Assembly (NCBI GenBank): GCA_947039005.1
Contig: CAMQXY010000003.1
Span: forward strand, 1-64,000
Reading direction: 5' to 3'
Length of the DNA: 64,000 bases
Origin: an uncultured Photobacterium sp.
GTDB taxonomy: Bacteria; Pseudomonadota; Gammaproteobacteria; Enterobacterales; Vibrionaceae
Shown here: piece after piece, positions 1 to 8,619 of the stretch
Position numbering within the stretch: position 1 is the first letter of the stretch
Layout of the letters: every line of letters starts with the position of its first letter
Made by a program: the position numbers and the translations under genes
Notes under the pieces: model-generated
The model's database searches: none
The model's input: the letters and a program-made list of their open reading frames with translations, nothing else
Told to the model about the DNA's origin: nothing

Positions 1-20
1 AACCTGCTTTTATACAGACG

Positions 21-50
21 AAAAAAAACCGCTAATAAATTAGCGGTTTT
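21..50 (-). terminator. Rho-independent terminator of tRNA-Ser
   Basis: A perfect 11-bp stem (25-35 with 40-50) has a 4-nt loop. On the minus strand it is followed by eight T residues (21-28). It lies just past the 3' end of the tRNA-Ser gene and so ends that transcript. The plus-strand side has only a short T stretch. Confidence 0.85.
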
Positions 51-58
51 CTTAAATG

Positions 59-149
59 TGGCGGAGAGATAGGGATTTGAACCCTAGATACGCTATAAAC
101 GTATGCTGGTTTTCAAGACCAGTGCTTTCAACCGCTCAGCCATCTCTCC
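59..149 (-). tRNA. tRNA-Ser (anticodon UGA)
   Basis: On the minus strand the 7-bp acceptor stem (GGAGAGA with TCTCTCC) is followed by discriminator G and an encoded CCA (59-61). The D-arm reads GGCTGAGCGG. The anticodon stem CTGGT/ACCAG carries TGA in the loop context CTTGAAA. A long variable arm and a T-arm with GGTTCAAATCC follow. The roughly 91-nt length and long variable arm are typical of a serine tRNA, and the UGA anticodon reads UCA and other UCN codons. It is transcribed alone, with its own promoter and terminator. Confidence 0.96.
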
Positions 150-158
150 ATGGCGGCT

Positions 159-187
159 ATACTAATCACAATCTTATCAGTTGTAAA
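159..187 (-). promoter_or_regulatory. Sigma-70-type promoter of tRNA-Ser
   Basis: On the minus strand a TTTACA box (182-187) lies 17 nt from a TAGTAT box (159-164). Transcription would start a few bases before the mature tRNA 5' end at 149. The stretch after the -10 box is GC-rich (GCCGCC), the discriminator type known for stable-RNA promoters under stringent control. The boxes are seen; the regulation is inferred. Confidence 0.6.
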
Positions 188-229
188 GTATTTATTGCAC
201 AACCGCTTAAATATCAGACAATTATGCTG

Positions 230-1024
230 TTATTTTACTTCAAAACCACAATCAGTTAAAAATCGCATGAAACCATAGTTTTCTAACCATTCTAATTGTT
301 GCTCAGAACTGACTAAAAAACGACCGCTAAAGTTCACACCGTGACCCGATAAGGTTTCTACTTGGTTTTTAACCCGTGGAATAATCAGCATCCAGCGTTC
401 AGTGAGTAAAATATTATAAGGTAAACATTCCCTTAAACCATTCACTAACTTAGTGGTATTTAACTGTAATGATTCCATTGCAACTAAATAATCAGCATAT
501 AACTGTTTTGGATTTAATCCTTTATACAGAAATACAGCATGCTTAAATGGTAACTGCCCATTTACGATCTGAGATTCTAAAGGAATAGATGTTCTAACAA
601 GTTGCATGTGGCGATGCATTTGGCTTGAACCAGCAATATGCCCTGCATTAAAAAAGCCAAGTACATCACTACGGGTAATGCCTTTAACCCAAGCGTTAAA
701 ATCAGCTAATGTTAACACTGATGTTTGGGGAATGTAGTCTTTCGCACAAATCAACAAATGAGGAACAACGATTGGAAAACGATTCAATAAGCATACATAA
801 TCCGTATCCATATCCTTTATATAATCACAGTGAGTATACGGCGCAATAAAAGGATCTTGTGCTGACACAGCAGGAGAATGTTTTATTTTCATATTATCAG
901 TGAGTAAATTAACAATATAGTTAACCCCCTCTTGCTGATAAATAATATCATCGCTGGTTAAAGGTAATAAATCACCACTACCCAGTGCTAATTTGGTTTT
1001 TTCCGCACAAGCATTCCACAGCAT
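230..1024 (-). CDS. ATP adenylyltransferase / Ap4A phosphorylase family protein
   Basis: A 264-residue protein of the HIT-like Ap4A phosphorylase II type. The key match is the stretch at residues 124-142 (FFNAGHIAGSSQMHRHMQL), which carries the family pattern N-x-G-x-x-S-x-S-Q-x-H-x-H-x-Q. His137 and His139 would be the nucleotidyl-transfer histidines. Family members split diadenosine tetraphosphate with phosphate into ATP and ADP, or run the reverse reaction. The ATG at 1024 has a good AAGGG ribosome site. The gene starts 19 bp after the CxxC protein upstream, so the two are probably one operon. The substrate is inferred from the family. Confidence 0.8.
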   Translation of the reverse strand: MLWNACAEKTKLALGSGDLLPLTSDDIIYQQEGVNYIVNLLTDNMKIKHSPAVSAQDPFIAPYTHCDYIKDMDTDYVCLLNRFPIVVPHLLICAKDYIPQTSVLTLADFNAWVKGITRSDVLGFFNAGHIAGSSQMHRHMQLVRTSIPLESQIVNGQLPFKHAVFLYKGLNPKQLYADYLVAMESLQLNTTKLVNGLRECLPYNILLTERWMLIIPRVKNQVETLSGHGVNFSGRFLVSSEQQLEWLENYGFMRFLTDCGFEVK

Positions 1025-1043
1025 TGTTTTGCCCTTACTTTAA

Positions 1044-1433
1044 TTATTCATCATTCTCTTGAAAGCAATCATTACAGTTTTGTAGCTCTATTTCATGACT
1101 AAACACAACAACACCTTCGGCTGTCATATGCTCTGAAATTTGATCTTCAATATCTGCAATCACGGTTGACTTAATATTGCCGTGATTAATTTCTGATTCA
1201 GAATGATCATAATAATTTAAAAGTAGATAATCTTTTGCTTCATCTTCTGAACAAACAATCTGTACTGTAAAATACGGTTCGTAATCACTACCACGCTGTT
1301 TGAGCATCATTTCAATTTGATCAACAACATCTGCTTTCATACTTGGTGTTAACCAACCAAGATCGGTTTTAACTTTTTGCGTATGGCAGTTAAAACAAGG
1401 CAATTCATAGGTATAAAATTGAAAGTTAGTCAT
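1044..1433 (-). CDS. Hypothetical protein with N- and C-terminal CxxC motifs
   Basis: A 129-residue soluble protein that I do not recognise. It has a CFNC pair near residue 13 and a CNDC pair near the C-terminus, with an acidic, mixed-charge middle and no signal peptide or membrane segment. The four cysteines could bind one metal ion such as zinc, or form a redox pair; this is inference. The ATG has a strong AGGAAG site. It is the first gene of a likely two-gene operon with the Ap4A phosphorylase-like gene 19 bp downstream, so a link to nucleotide metabolism or stress is possible but unproven. Confidence 0.75.
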   Translation of the reverse strand: MTNFQFYTYELPCFNCHTQKVKTDLGWLTPSMKADVVDQIEMMLKQRGSDYEPYFTVQIVCSEDEAKDYLLLNYYDHSESEINHGNIKSTVIADIEDQISEHMTAEGVVVFSHEIELQNCNDCFQENDE

Positions 1434-1540
1434 GTTCGTCTTCCTTAATTATTATTCTAATTATAAAATTATGCCTATTCACTTGTTTTTACTAGTATTA
1501 AAAATGCAATGTTGAGTTGTAATTACAGACACCACCAGCA

Positions 1541-2410
1541 CTATGATTCTTCGGTGCTAATCAGTAATAATTCAAAACGTTCATTACCGCGTAAATTTTC
1601 AAAATCATCTTCATCGGCGGCAAGTTCACGCAATGACATACTGTCTTTAATTGCCCGTTCTAAATCTGAGATTGCTTGTTCTTCAACACCAAGGCAGGAA
1701 TATGCACAGGCACGTTGATACAGGGCATGGGCATTTGTATCATCTACCTCTAATACTCGATTACAGATACTTAATGCCCAATGGAATTCACGCATTTCCA
1801 TCGTTGCATCAGCTTTATAGGTCAATGCTTCTAAATCACCAGGACGGACTTTTAAAATTTCATCATAAACTTCTATTTTTTGCTCAGGTGTTTGTGAACT
1901 TTGAGCACGAAGCCATAAATTATGTACTTCGTTAATTTTTTCTATTTCTCGATTATTTTCACTAATAATACGGGTTTTTCGCTTTAAATCGCGCTCTAAG
2001 GCTTTAAATTTTTGTTCGTAATTATCAGCAATCCCTTTTAATTGTAATTCTGCCATCCGCTTGGTGTTTTCTTTTATTTCACGCATTGATTGCCAACCAA
2101 TTAACGCAATCAATGATGCTACAGCCGCAATAATATAGAAAAAATACGTTACAGTAACATTAGCATAATTCATTGATTTATCAGCAACAGCTAACTCTCT
2201 ATCGGTAATATCACGCGTAAGTCGGCGTTCTAGATCTTGCTGATCCATCCGTAATGATTTTAATTCATCAAGTACATAACGTTCAATCATCGGCTTTTCA
2301 TAGATACTCTGTTCGGAGTAAGGTTTCGTATTATCCTTATCAGCAGCATCAACAGCAGATGCTGATAGCACAACACAAAACATTACAATCCCTAACAGCA
2401 CTTTAAACAT
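1541..2410 (-). CDS. TPR-repeat membrane protein
   Basis: A 289-residue protein. Residues 1-22 look like a signal peptide ending near VDA. A strong transmembrane segment spans about 85-107, followed by a charged, coiled-coil-like stretch (about 110-165). Residues about 170-255 contain tetratricopeptide helices (for example the segments around GDLEALTYKADA and AHALYQRACAYS). TPRs mediate protein-protein contacts, so an inner-membrane scaffold with a cytoplasmic TPR domain is likely. The partner is unknown. The ATG has an AAAGG site. It is preceded by a long leader and stands alone as a transcript. Confidence 0.75.
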   Translation of the reverse strand: MFKVLLGIVMFCVVLSASAVDAADKDNTKPYSEQSIYEKPMIERYVLDELKSLRMDQQDLERRLTRDITDRELAVADKSMNYANVTVTYFFYIIAAVASLIALIGWQSMREIKENTKRMAELQLKGIADNYEQKFKALERDLKRKTRIISENNREIEKINEVHNLWLRAQSSQTPEQKIEVYDEILKVRPGDLEALTYKADATMEMREFHWALSICNRVLEVDDTNAHALYQRACAYSCLGVEEQAISDLERAIKDSMSLRELAADEDDFENLRGNERFELLLISTEES

Positions 2411-2680
2411 AAGCTACAACCTTTCGCTAACAATTTGATTTTATATAAATAGTTTATAAACATAACTGCTTTAATTTTTTCATTGTCAGTTTAGATTTAC
2501 AATCAACAAAATACGAAAAAACATCACCTTTTTAAAAAATTAGCACTAATGGCTCATTTTAGCCAAAAAGTCTCTGTGAACCACTCGGAGCTAAAACAAC
2601 CGAGCTTCAAATGGACGCCTCCCCCCGTTGTAATTTCTTGTATCAATTGATTCTCGGTACACATAACAAAATACAGAGAT
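2411..2680. other. Non-coding leader upstream of the TPR gene
   Basis: No reading frame is supported here. The region lies between the wza terminator and the TPR gene start, so it should hold the TPR promoter. Positions about 2555-2625 contain short inverted repeats on the minus strand: CTCGG/CCGAG around an 11-nt loop, and GGCT/AGCC near 2550-2565. They are unusually GC-rich for the surroundings and could be a structured leader or small RNA. I see no convincing -35/-10 pair. Confidence 0.4.
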
Positions 2681-2710
2681 AAAAAAAGGGATGCTATTTA
2701 AGCACCCCCC
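2681..2710 (-). terminator. Rho-independent terminator of wza
   Basis: On the minus strand a GC-rich stem (GGGGTGCT with AGCATCCC, one bulge) is followed by seven T residues (2681-2687). It lies about 40 bp after the wza stop codon. Confidence 0.8.
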
Positions 2711-2751
2711 TTCTGAACGTTACTAATTATACCACTTCACTTTAAACCTAA

Positions 2752-3900
2752 TTATTTAAGGTTCGTATAGTAGCTAACACCTTCAGATAAATTATTAAAT
2801 CCATTAATAGAAGGAACAATCTGACGAATAACACGGTTCCAACGTGAAATAGGTGCTGCAGTCACATATACAATATCATATGGCTGTAGTTCAAATTCAG
2901 TACCAATAACCAATGCTGTCGCATCTTTGATGTTTAATTGGTAAACGTTAGCAACAGTCTTATCTTTTGGATTTTTCTTAACGTCATCACGCGTTGAACG
3001 AATAACGAAGATACCAGTTGCATCAGCTTCAAGCTCATTAATACCACCAACGCTGCTTAGTGCTTCAGTTAAGCTCATACCTGCGCGGTCAATCTTAAGT
3101 AGTTTAGGCTCATTAACTTCACCCATAACGAATACTTTTTGATCATCGTTACGTGGTACATGAATGATATCGCCATTTTCCAATAAACGGTTTTGCAGTA
3201 AATCACCACGTTGCATTAAGGCATATAATGAAATCTTTTGGTCTTTACCATTACGCGTTAATGTAACATTACGCCAATCAGCATCAGGCGCTAAGCCGCC
3301 TGATTTATCGATCGCATCAAGTAATGTAAGGGGCACATTGCTAATAGGTTGTTGGCCTGGTGTTTTAACTTCACCAGTAACATATGCTTTTTGAGATCGG
3401 AAAGAGGCTACGTTAACATCTACTTGAGGTTTTTCAATATAAGCAGATAAACGGTTAGCGATAATTTTACGGACTTGAGAAACGGTTTTACCTTCTACAT
3501 AAACTTTACCTATGTATGGATAAAAAATAGTACCGTCTGCATGTACCCAGTTACCCGCTTCACTTGCACTACGGTATGCACCAGCAGGAATGGTTAATTC
3601 AGGATGATCCCAAATTGTAACGTTTAAAATATCACCAGGGCCAATATGATATTCATAATTTGATAACTCAGCTTCCAAACGTGGATTTTGCTCAGCTTTC
3701 ACCTTTGGGATACGATACTGATTCACAGTATTAACTGTAAGCGGATAAACATTCACGCGATCAGATAAATTAGTGTTATCGCCATCAGCAACCGCAATAA
3801 CGTGCTTACCATCAAGTGTTAAGTTTGAACCAGGAACAGTACACCCAGCTAAAGTCGATGAGATTAATGCCGCTATTAGAATTTTCTTTGTTAAATCCAT
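2752..3900 (-). CDS. wza: Wza-type polysaccharide export outer-membrane lipoprotein
   Basis: A 382-residue protein with a lipoprotein signal (lipobox LAGC, Cys at about residue 20). A poly_export domain begins near [18 protein letters not shown] (about 85-102). Repeated SLBB-type beta-grasp units follow (for example [13 protein letters not shown] and [11 protein letters not shown]). The C-terminal amphipathic segment (residues about 355-382) matches the position of the Wza helix that spans the outer membrane. The length equals E. coli Wza (about 379). The protein should form the octameric export channel for capsule or exopolysaccharide. The usual partners Wzb and Wzc are not adjacent; the gene is bounded by its own terminator and a long upstream gap. 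Confidence 0.9.
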   Translation of the reverse strand: MDLTKKILIAALISSTLAGCTVPGSNLTLDGKHVIAVADGDNTNLSDRVNVYPLTVNTVNQYRIPKVKAEQNPRLEAELSNYEYHIGPGDILNVTIWDHPELTIPAGAYRSASEAGNWVHADGTIFYPYIGKVYVEGKTVSQVRKIIANRLSAYIEKPQVDVNVASFRSQKAYVTGEVKTPGQQPISNVPLTLLDAIDKSGGLAPDADWRNVTLTRNGKDQKISLYALMQRGDLLQNRLLENGDIIHVPRNDDQKVFVMGEVNEPKLLKIDRAGMSLTEALSSVGGINELEADATGIFVIRSTRDDVKKNPKDKTVANVYQLNIKDATALVIGTEFELQPYDIVYVTAAPISRWNRVIRQIVPSINGFNNLSEGVSYYTNLK

Positions 3901-5082
3901 TATAAATTCACATATGTTGTTAAAATAAACTACCGTAATGCACTTCTATGTGGAAAATTATTCAACAATAGTAGTATGACTACAATAACTAAAATAAATT
4001 ATTGATTACGATGATTAATACCTAAAATTTATTCTTATCATATCTATTATATAAATTTAATATGATTTAAATTTCGAATAAATCTGGGGATTCAGCTAGA
4101 TTACTAAATAGATACCCCCCATTACGCTTATGCTAGGTAATCTGTACGCGTTATAAATTACATAAAAAAATGAGGCGATTACTAGACTCTCATTCTATCT
4201 TTTTTATGGCAATACTCATACCTATAAGGGATCAACATTTAGATATCAAAATAGCAATCCGTAATAACTTTCTATCATTAAAATTGAAAGCTACACATTA
4301 TAAAATCTTCACTCTATAAATATAATGTCTCATCACAACAGTATGGTTAATTATCTATCGTGGTGAAATAAGTAAATAAGCTTTGACATGATATATCAAT
4401 AACGCTGATAAGATACTTTACAAATCAGGTTTAAGAATATGATATTAGTTAAAAAACAGCCATTAAATTAAAATATTAAATTAAAATAAAATAAAAACCA
4501 CATTTAGAAGGCAATAAAAAAACAAATATAACAATGAGTTAAAAGAAATTGAAATATAAAAACATAAAAAAACTCTAGCATTAACACTAACAACTCTTAT
4601 ATCAAGCTTCCTACTTTTCAGATTAAATCAGGCCGTATTTATCCACGCCATGAATCATATCTTAATTATCAATCATAATTTATAATGTAAACGTTATTAT
4701 TACATCAATTATAAATTAATAAATATTAGTCTTTATATGAAAATAATCTAGTTACTCGTGACACATAAAAAAAACAAGACATTAACCAATCAATACGCGA
4801 TAAAAAAATATCACTTATCAACGTCACATTAATAACAAAAAACAACAACCAACATTGCCTTTGTGGATATAAAATTCCATTTTTATGACTTTTAACCGCT
4901 ATTATTGCCATTATAATCTTCAAAAATAACACCATAGAAAAATACTCTCTTTGGCTTATTTATCGAACGTATTTTTATACCACTAATATTTCACAGTACT
5001 CATTAACGACTCTGTTTTTGTTAGTTACAACGGTATACATATAATAAATACAACAACTACAACTCATATCGATAGTAATATA
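3901..5082. other. Long AT-rich intergenic region upstream of wza
   Basis: About 1.2 kb with no supported gene. It is very AT-rich, with A-rich low-complexity tracts near 4460-4575. One 69-codon hydrophobic frame (4726-4935, minus) exists but has no recognisable features. It must hold the wza promoter on the minus strand and the promoter of the membrane protein at 5083. On the minus strand a CGGTAG core lies at 3930-3935, about 30 nt before the wza start. That is a partial match to the ops element bound by RfaH (GGCGGTAG), with the first two bases different. Confidence 0.5.
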
Positions 5083-5562
5083 ATGAAATTAAATAATATA
5101 ATTAATACTGTAAAATTTTTACCCTTTTATTTACTCTTTGCTCCTTTTTGGTTTTCTAACGGTGTCGTCGATAAATTTTATGGCGTTTTCTTTGGCACCT
5201 ATGCGGGTGACAGTTGGGCTGGTTGGAAAGAATACATTGCTGGCAACTGGGCTAAAAAACCCGTTACTGATTTTCTGTTAGTCCCATTTTTTGACTACCT
5301 ATTCCCTTTCTTAATGCTGCTACAAGTATTACCTTTTATCTTATTGGTAATTTCATTCTTAAAAATGGAGTTTATACCAGGTAAACCAAAACTATGGTTA
5401 AAAGCAGGTATTCTTGCCTCTTTATTTGTAACATCAGCAATGTGCTTTAGCCAAACGCTAGCAGATACATCAGATGTTCAATACTTATTCCAATTTTGGG
5501 GTGTTTCACTACTTGGTTTCTGGTATGTAGAAAACCAAGAAAAAGCACTCTTAGGTAAATAA
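5083..5562 (+). CDS. Hypothetical inner-membrane protein
   Basis: A 159-residue protein with about four hydrophobic segments (residues about 9-30, 65-90, 105-125 and 130-150). A more polar stretch (YAGDSWAGWKEYIAGNWAKK) joins the first two. I do not recognise a family with confidence; the overall shape resembles DoxX-like four-helix proteins, but no diagnostic motif is seen. It stands alone, after a long AT-rich gap and converging on htpX through a shared terminator. No function is proposed. Confidence 0.65.
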   Translation: MKLNNIINTVKFLPFYLLFAPFWFSNGVVDKFYGVFFGTYAGDSWAGWKEYIAGNWAKKPVTDFLLVPFFDYLFPFLMLLQVLPFILLVISFLKMEFIPGKPKLWLKAGILASLFVTSAMCFSQTLADTSDVQYLFQFWGVSLLGFWYVENQEKALLGK

Positions 5563-5569
5563 GCCAAAC

Positions 5570-5602
5570 AAAAAAGCCCCCTGATAATCATTCAGAGGGC
5601 TT
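5570..5602. terminator. Shared terminator between the membrane protein and htpX
   Basis: An 11-bp stem with one mismatch (5574-5584 with 5592-5602) has a 7-nt loop. Six T residues follow on the minus strand, so it ends htpX best. On the plus strand it may also stop transcripts from the membrane protein gene. Confidence 0.75.
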
Positions 5603-5632
5603 GTTGTTAGTTCGATATAATATTCTAAATAA

Positions 5633-6517
5633 TTACTTTATGTACTGACCACTGCGTAATGCGTCAATACGCTTGTCTAATGGTGGGTGAGTCATAAATA
5701 ATTCAGATAATGATTTCTTACCATTGATACCAAAGGCCATCATTGAACCTTCTAAGTGCGGCTCTTGGCTCACTTTTAAACGCTCAAGTGCTGCAATCAT
5801 TTTTTCACGACCAACTAACTTTGCCGATCCTGCATCAGCATAAAACTCACGATGACGGCTGTACCACATCGTTAGAATACTCGCTAAGAAACCAAACAAA
5901 ACTTCCATGATTGAAGAAACAATAAAGTAAGTCATGTAGCTGCCGCCACTTTCCCCTTCTTCACTGTTATTATTCACGCCGCTAATAGCGCCAGCAACAA
6001 GACGAGAAACAAAGATCACGAATGTATTTACCACGCCTTGCATTAACGTCATTGTTACCATATCACCGTTAGCAACATGACTAATTTCGTGAGCTAATAC
6101 CGCCTCAGCCTCATCACGCGTCATGCTATGTAATAACCCCGTTGATACTGCCACCAATGAATCATTACGCTTAGCACCTGTCGCAAACGCGTTAATATCA
6201 GGCGCATCATAAATAGCAACCGTTGGCATGCCTATACCAGCTTGCTCTGCTTGACGAGCAATAGTATTGATTAGCCAATGTTCGGTTTCATTACGTGGAT
6301 GTTCAATCACAACACCACCCACTGAGCGTAAAGCCATCGACTTTGACATCATTAAAGACACTAATGATCCACCGAAACCAAACAAAGCCGCCATCACTAA
6401 TAATCCAGAAAGGCTGCCTGGTTTCATTCCTGTTACCGCATAAACAATGTTAAGTACAATACTAAACACTAACATTACGGCAAGGTTCGTTGCTAAAAAC
6501 AACGCAATACGTTTCAT
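5633..6517 (-). CDS. htpX: HtpX membrane zinc metalloprotease
   Basis: HtpX (M48 family) degrades misfolded inner-membrane proteins alongside FtsH. The 294-residue product matches the E. coli length (293). Two N-terminal membrane helices precede the zinc motif HEISH (about residues 143-147). Two further helices follow, then the third ligand region with [13 protein letters not shown]. The family ending [13 protein letters not shown] is present. The start is the ATG at 6517, which begins [14 protein letters not shown] like E. coli and has a GGAG site 12 nt upstream. An in-frame TTG 18 nt earlier overlaps that site and is not used here. In other bacteria the gene is controlled by Cpx or heat stress. 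Confidence 0.96.
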   Translation of the reverse strand: MKRIALFLATNLAVMLVFSIVLNIVYAVTGMKPGSLSGLLVMAALFGFGGSLVSLMMSKSMALRSVGGVVIEHPRNETEHWLINTIARQAEQAGIGMPTVAIYDAPDINAFATGAKRNDSLVAVSTGLLHSMTRDEAEAVLAHEISHVANGDMVTMTLMQGVVNTFVIFVSRLVAGAISGVNNNSEEGESGGSYMTYFIVSSIMEVLFGFLASILTMWYSRHREFYADAGSAKLVGREKMIAALERLKVSQEPHLEGSMMAFGINGKKSLSELFMTHPPLDKRIDALRSGQYIK

Positions 6518-6900
6518 ATTTATTATGTTCTCCAATTAAAAAGACATTACCAATCTGATTTATGCTTTTATAGACTATATTCTAACGCCTTATGGGTACA
6601 CTCAGGCGATTATTACTGACTATATTCAAATAATATGACGGTAAATTAAAGAGTTAAATTGTTACTAATTCTGATCAAGCTCATATCTGTCGATCTTTCA
6701 GCTCACACCTACAAAAAATAACGACTCAAATAACAATAAATAAACATAAATGACACACTTAAACTTATAAATAGCATCTTATTATCAAAATAAATGCCAA
6801 TTATACTTTAGTCTTATTGCTTTCATCACATAACTCTATTATTGTTTACGCATTGTTATGAAACAATGCACACAAAGACATGAGTACACAGGGAGGGTTC
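6518..6900. other. Intergenic region between htpX and the small protein gene
   Basis: AT-rich DNA between divergent genes, so it should hold both promoters. I see no gene, RNA structure or clear operator in it. Just before 6901 there is a strong GGGAGGG ribosome site. Confidence 0.4.
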
Positions 6901-7065
6901 ATGACTAATAATGAAAGCTATCAAGTTGCTATAGATATTTTGCGCTGCCATCTTGGTATGTCAATTGATGAAGCGTACAAAGAGCTTGGCCTTGATCTAG
7001 CGGGTAATCCAGCACCGCTAACAGAAACACAAGAAGTACTAATTGGGCTTAATTCAACTAATTAG
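6901..7065 (+). CDS. Small hypothetical protein (54 aa)
   Basis: A short acidic soluble protein starting MTNNESYQVAID. It contains a helical segment with the pattern LRCHLGMSIDEAYKELGLDL and one cysteine. The ATG at 6901 lies 3 nt after a very strong AGGGAGGG ribosome site, which supports translation; an ATG 21 nt upstream has no site. A clean terminator follows. I do not recognise the family. The strong ribosome site and own terminator suggest a real, well-expressed single gene. Confidence 0.65.
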   Translation: MTNNESYQVAIDILRCHLGMSIDEAYKELGLDLAGNPAPLTETQEVLIGLNSTN

Positions 7066-7086
7066 TTCGCACATATTTATTCAAAT

Positions 7087-7110
7087 AAAAGGCACATTGC
7101 GTGCCTTTTA
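7087..7110. terminator. Bidirectional terminator between the small gene and bioD
   Basis: A perfect 9-bp stem (AAAAGGCAC with GTGCCTTTT, 7087-7095 and 7101-7109) has a 5-nt loop. The A and T ends let it work on both strands, closing the small gene and the bioBFCD operon. Confidence 0.8.
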
Positions 7111-7130
7111 TTGTCCTTACTACCCTACTT

Positions 7131-7808
7131 TTAGTTTAATACCGTTAAATCAATATAGTCAGCTAAAAAGTCACGTTTATTCGTTGGACAATAAGGGATT
7201 TCAGCTATTTTTTTACCCGGTAATTGTTGCTCTAACCACGTTATCATTACGGTATAATTATCCGTATCAGGATGAACTTGGTTGGCGATCCAGCCCACAA
7301 TCGTTAACCCATCAGCTTGAATTGCCTCTGCCGTTAATAATGCGTGATTTAAACACCCAAGTTTAACCCCCACCACTAAAATAACCGGTAGTTGTTCTTG
7401 TTTTACCCATGATGAAAGGTAATCGCTATTATTGACAGGAACGCGCCAGCCACCAGCACCTTCAATAAGTACACACTTAGATTTGGCTTTAAGTTCGGCT
7501 AATCCTTGTGATAACACGCTAAATTCAATCGTTTTATGTTCTTCAATTGCTGCAATATGTGGAGAAACGGGACGATAAAAAGCATAGGGATTAACTTCAT
7601 CATATGTCACACTAACAGATGATGCTTGTTGCAGTAATAAAGCATCACTATTACGTAATCCTTGCGGGGTATTATCACTACCTGATGCAATTGGTTTATA
7701 GCCTACTACCGCAATACCAGCTTGTCGCATAGCATCTAAAATCGCACAACTACAAACAGTTTTCCCGACATCAGTATCAGTACCCGCAACAAAATAGGCA
7801 TTATGCAT
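7131..7808 (-). CDS. bioD: Dethiobiotin synthetase
   Basis: BioD closes the ureido ring of dethiobiotin from 7,8-diaminopelargonate, CO2 and ATP. The 225-residue protein has the N-terminal P-loop GTDTDVGKT (residues 9-17). The conserved EGAGGWRVPV segment is present, as is the VGVKLGCLNHALLT stretch that forms part of the active site. The length matches E. coli BioD (225). It is the last gene of bioBFCD and overlaps the end of bioC by 8 bp, indicating translational coupling. Confidence 0.96.
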   Translation of the reverse strand: MHNAYFVAGTDTDVGKTVCSCAILDAMRQAGIAVVGYKPIASGSDNTPQGLRNSDALLLQQASSVSVTYDEVNPYAFYRPVSPHIAAIEEHKTIEFSVLSQGLAELKAKSKCVLIEGAGGWRVPVNNSDYLSSWVKQEQLPVILVVGVKLGCLNHALLTAEAIQADGLTIVGWIANQVHPDTDNYTVMITWLEQQLPGKKIAEIPYCPTNKRDFLADYIDLTVLN

Positions 7809-8619
7809 TTTTTAATACTCCAAAACATACTTGGTAAGTTGCTGGTAATAATCCATTATCTAATCGAAACTCATCGTAGGCACGCTCTAATTCAATGAAT
7901 GTCTGTCGTCCAAGCAACCCTGATTGCCGCTGCTGTTGCAGATGCGTCGCACCAATACCTTTTAGATCTTTCATTAGTTTCATAGCGGTAGGGTAATAAA
8001 CAGTAATCAGCTTACACGCTAACGTTTCAATCATTAAACCAGATTGTGCAATCTCGGTAGTAATAACATCTTGTGACTTAAACGTATTAACATGCTGCTT
8101 AGTATCAATGTGTGACCAGACTTGTTTAAGCTCATTTAATGAACCCTCAACCAATGTGGTAAATAAAATAGTCCCATTAGGTCTAACTACCCGTCGCAAT
8201 TCTCGTAATGGCACGCTTAAATCATCACACCACTGTAAAGCCAGATTACTGAACGCAACATCATAACTATTATCAGTCACCACGATATTTTCAGCATCCG
8301 TTTGTAAATACTGACAATCAGATCCACAGCGTTGTTGAGCTTGTAATAACATTTTCACAGAGAGATCCGCAGCAGTAACGTCAAAGCCCTGTTGATGCAA
8401 CATTGCACTGAAGTATCCCGTTCCACAACCTATATCAATCACTTTTGGCATTGGTATAGTCGAATATATCGGCATTAAAGATAACAATTGCCGCCCAACC
8501 TGTCGTTGAAATTCAGCTGATTTATCATAATGCTGTGCTGCTCGTCCAAACGCATTCGCAATGGCTTGTTTGTTTAACTGATCAATTGAGAATGCAGGTT
8601 TATTTAATCTATCCAGCAT
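7801..8619 (-). CDS. bioC: Malonyl-ACP O-methyltransferase
   Basis: BioC methylates the free carboxyl of malonyl-ACP so that fatty-acid synthesis can build pimelate for biotin. The SAM-binding motif VIDIGCGTGYFSA is near residues 60-72, with the following acidic residue in ADLS and the conserved FSNLALQWCDD stretch. The start chosen is the ATG at 8619, which has a GAGG site and overlaps the bioF stop by 11 bp. It gives 272 residues; an upstream TTG frame is less likely. It belongs to the bioBFCD operon. Confidence 0.94.
   Translation of the reverse strand: MLDRLNKPAFSIDQLNKQAIANAFGRAAQHYDKSAEFQRQVGRQLLSLMPIYSTIPMPKVIDIGCGTGYFSAMLHQQGFDVTAADLSVKMLLQAQQRCGSDCQYLQTDAENIVVTDNSYDVAFSNLALQWCDDLSVPLRELRRVVRPNGTILFTTLVEGSLNELKQVWSHIDTKQHVNTFKSQDVITTEIAQSGLMIETLACKLITVYYPTAMKLMKDLKGIGATHLQQQRQSGLLGRQTFIELERAYDEFRLDNGLLPATYQVCFGVLKNA

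Noticed and set aside
4726..4935. 69-codon hydrophobic frame on the minus strand upstream of wza
   Set aside because: It lies in very AT-rich DNA where chance frames rich in Ile, Phe and Leu are common. It has no convincing ribosome site or family feature.
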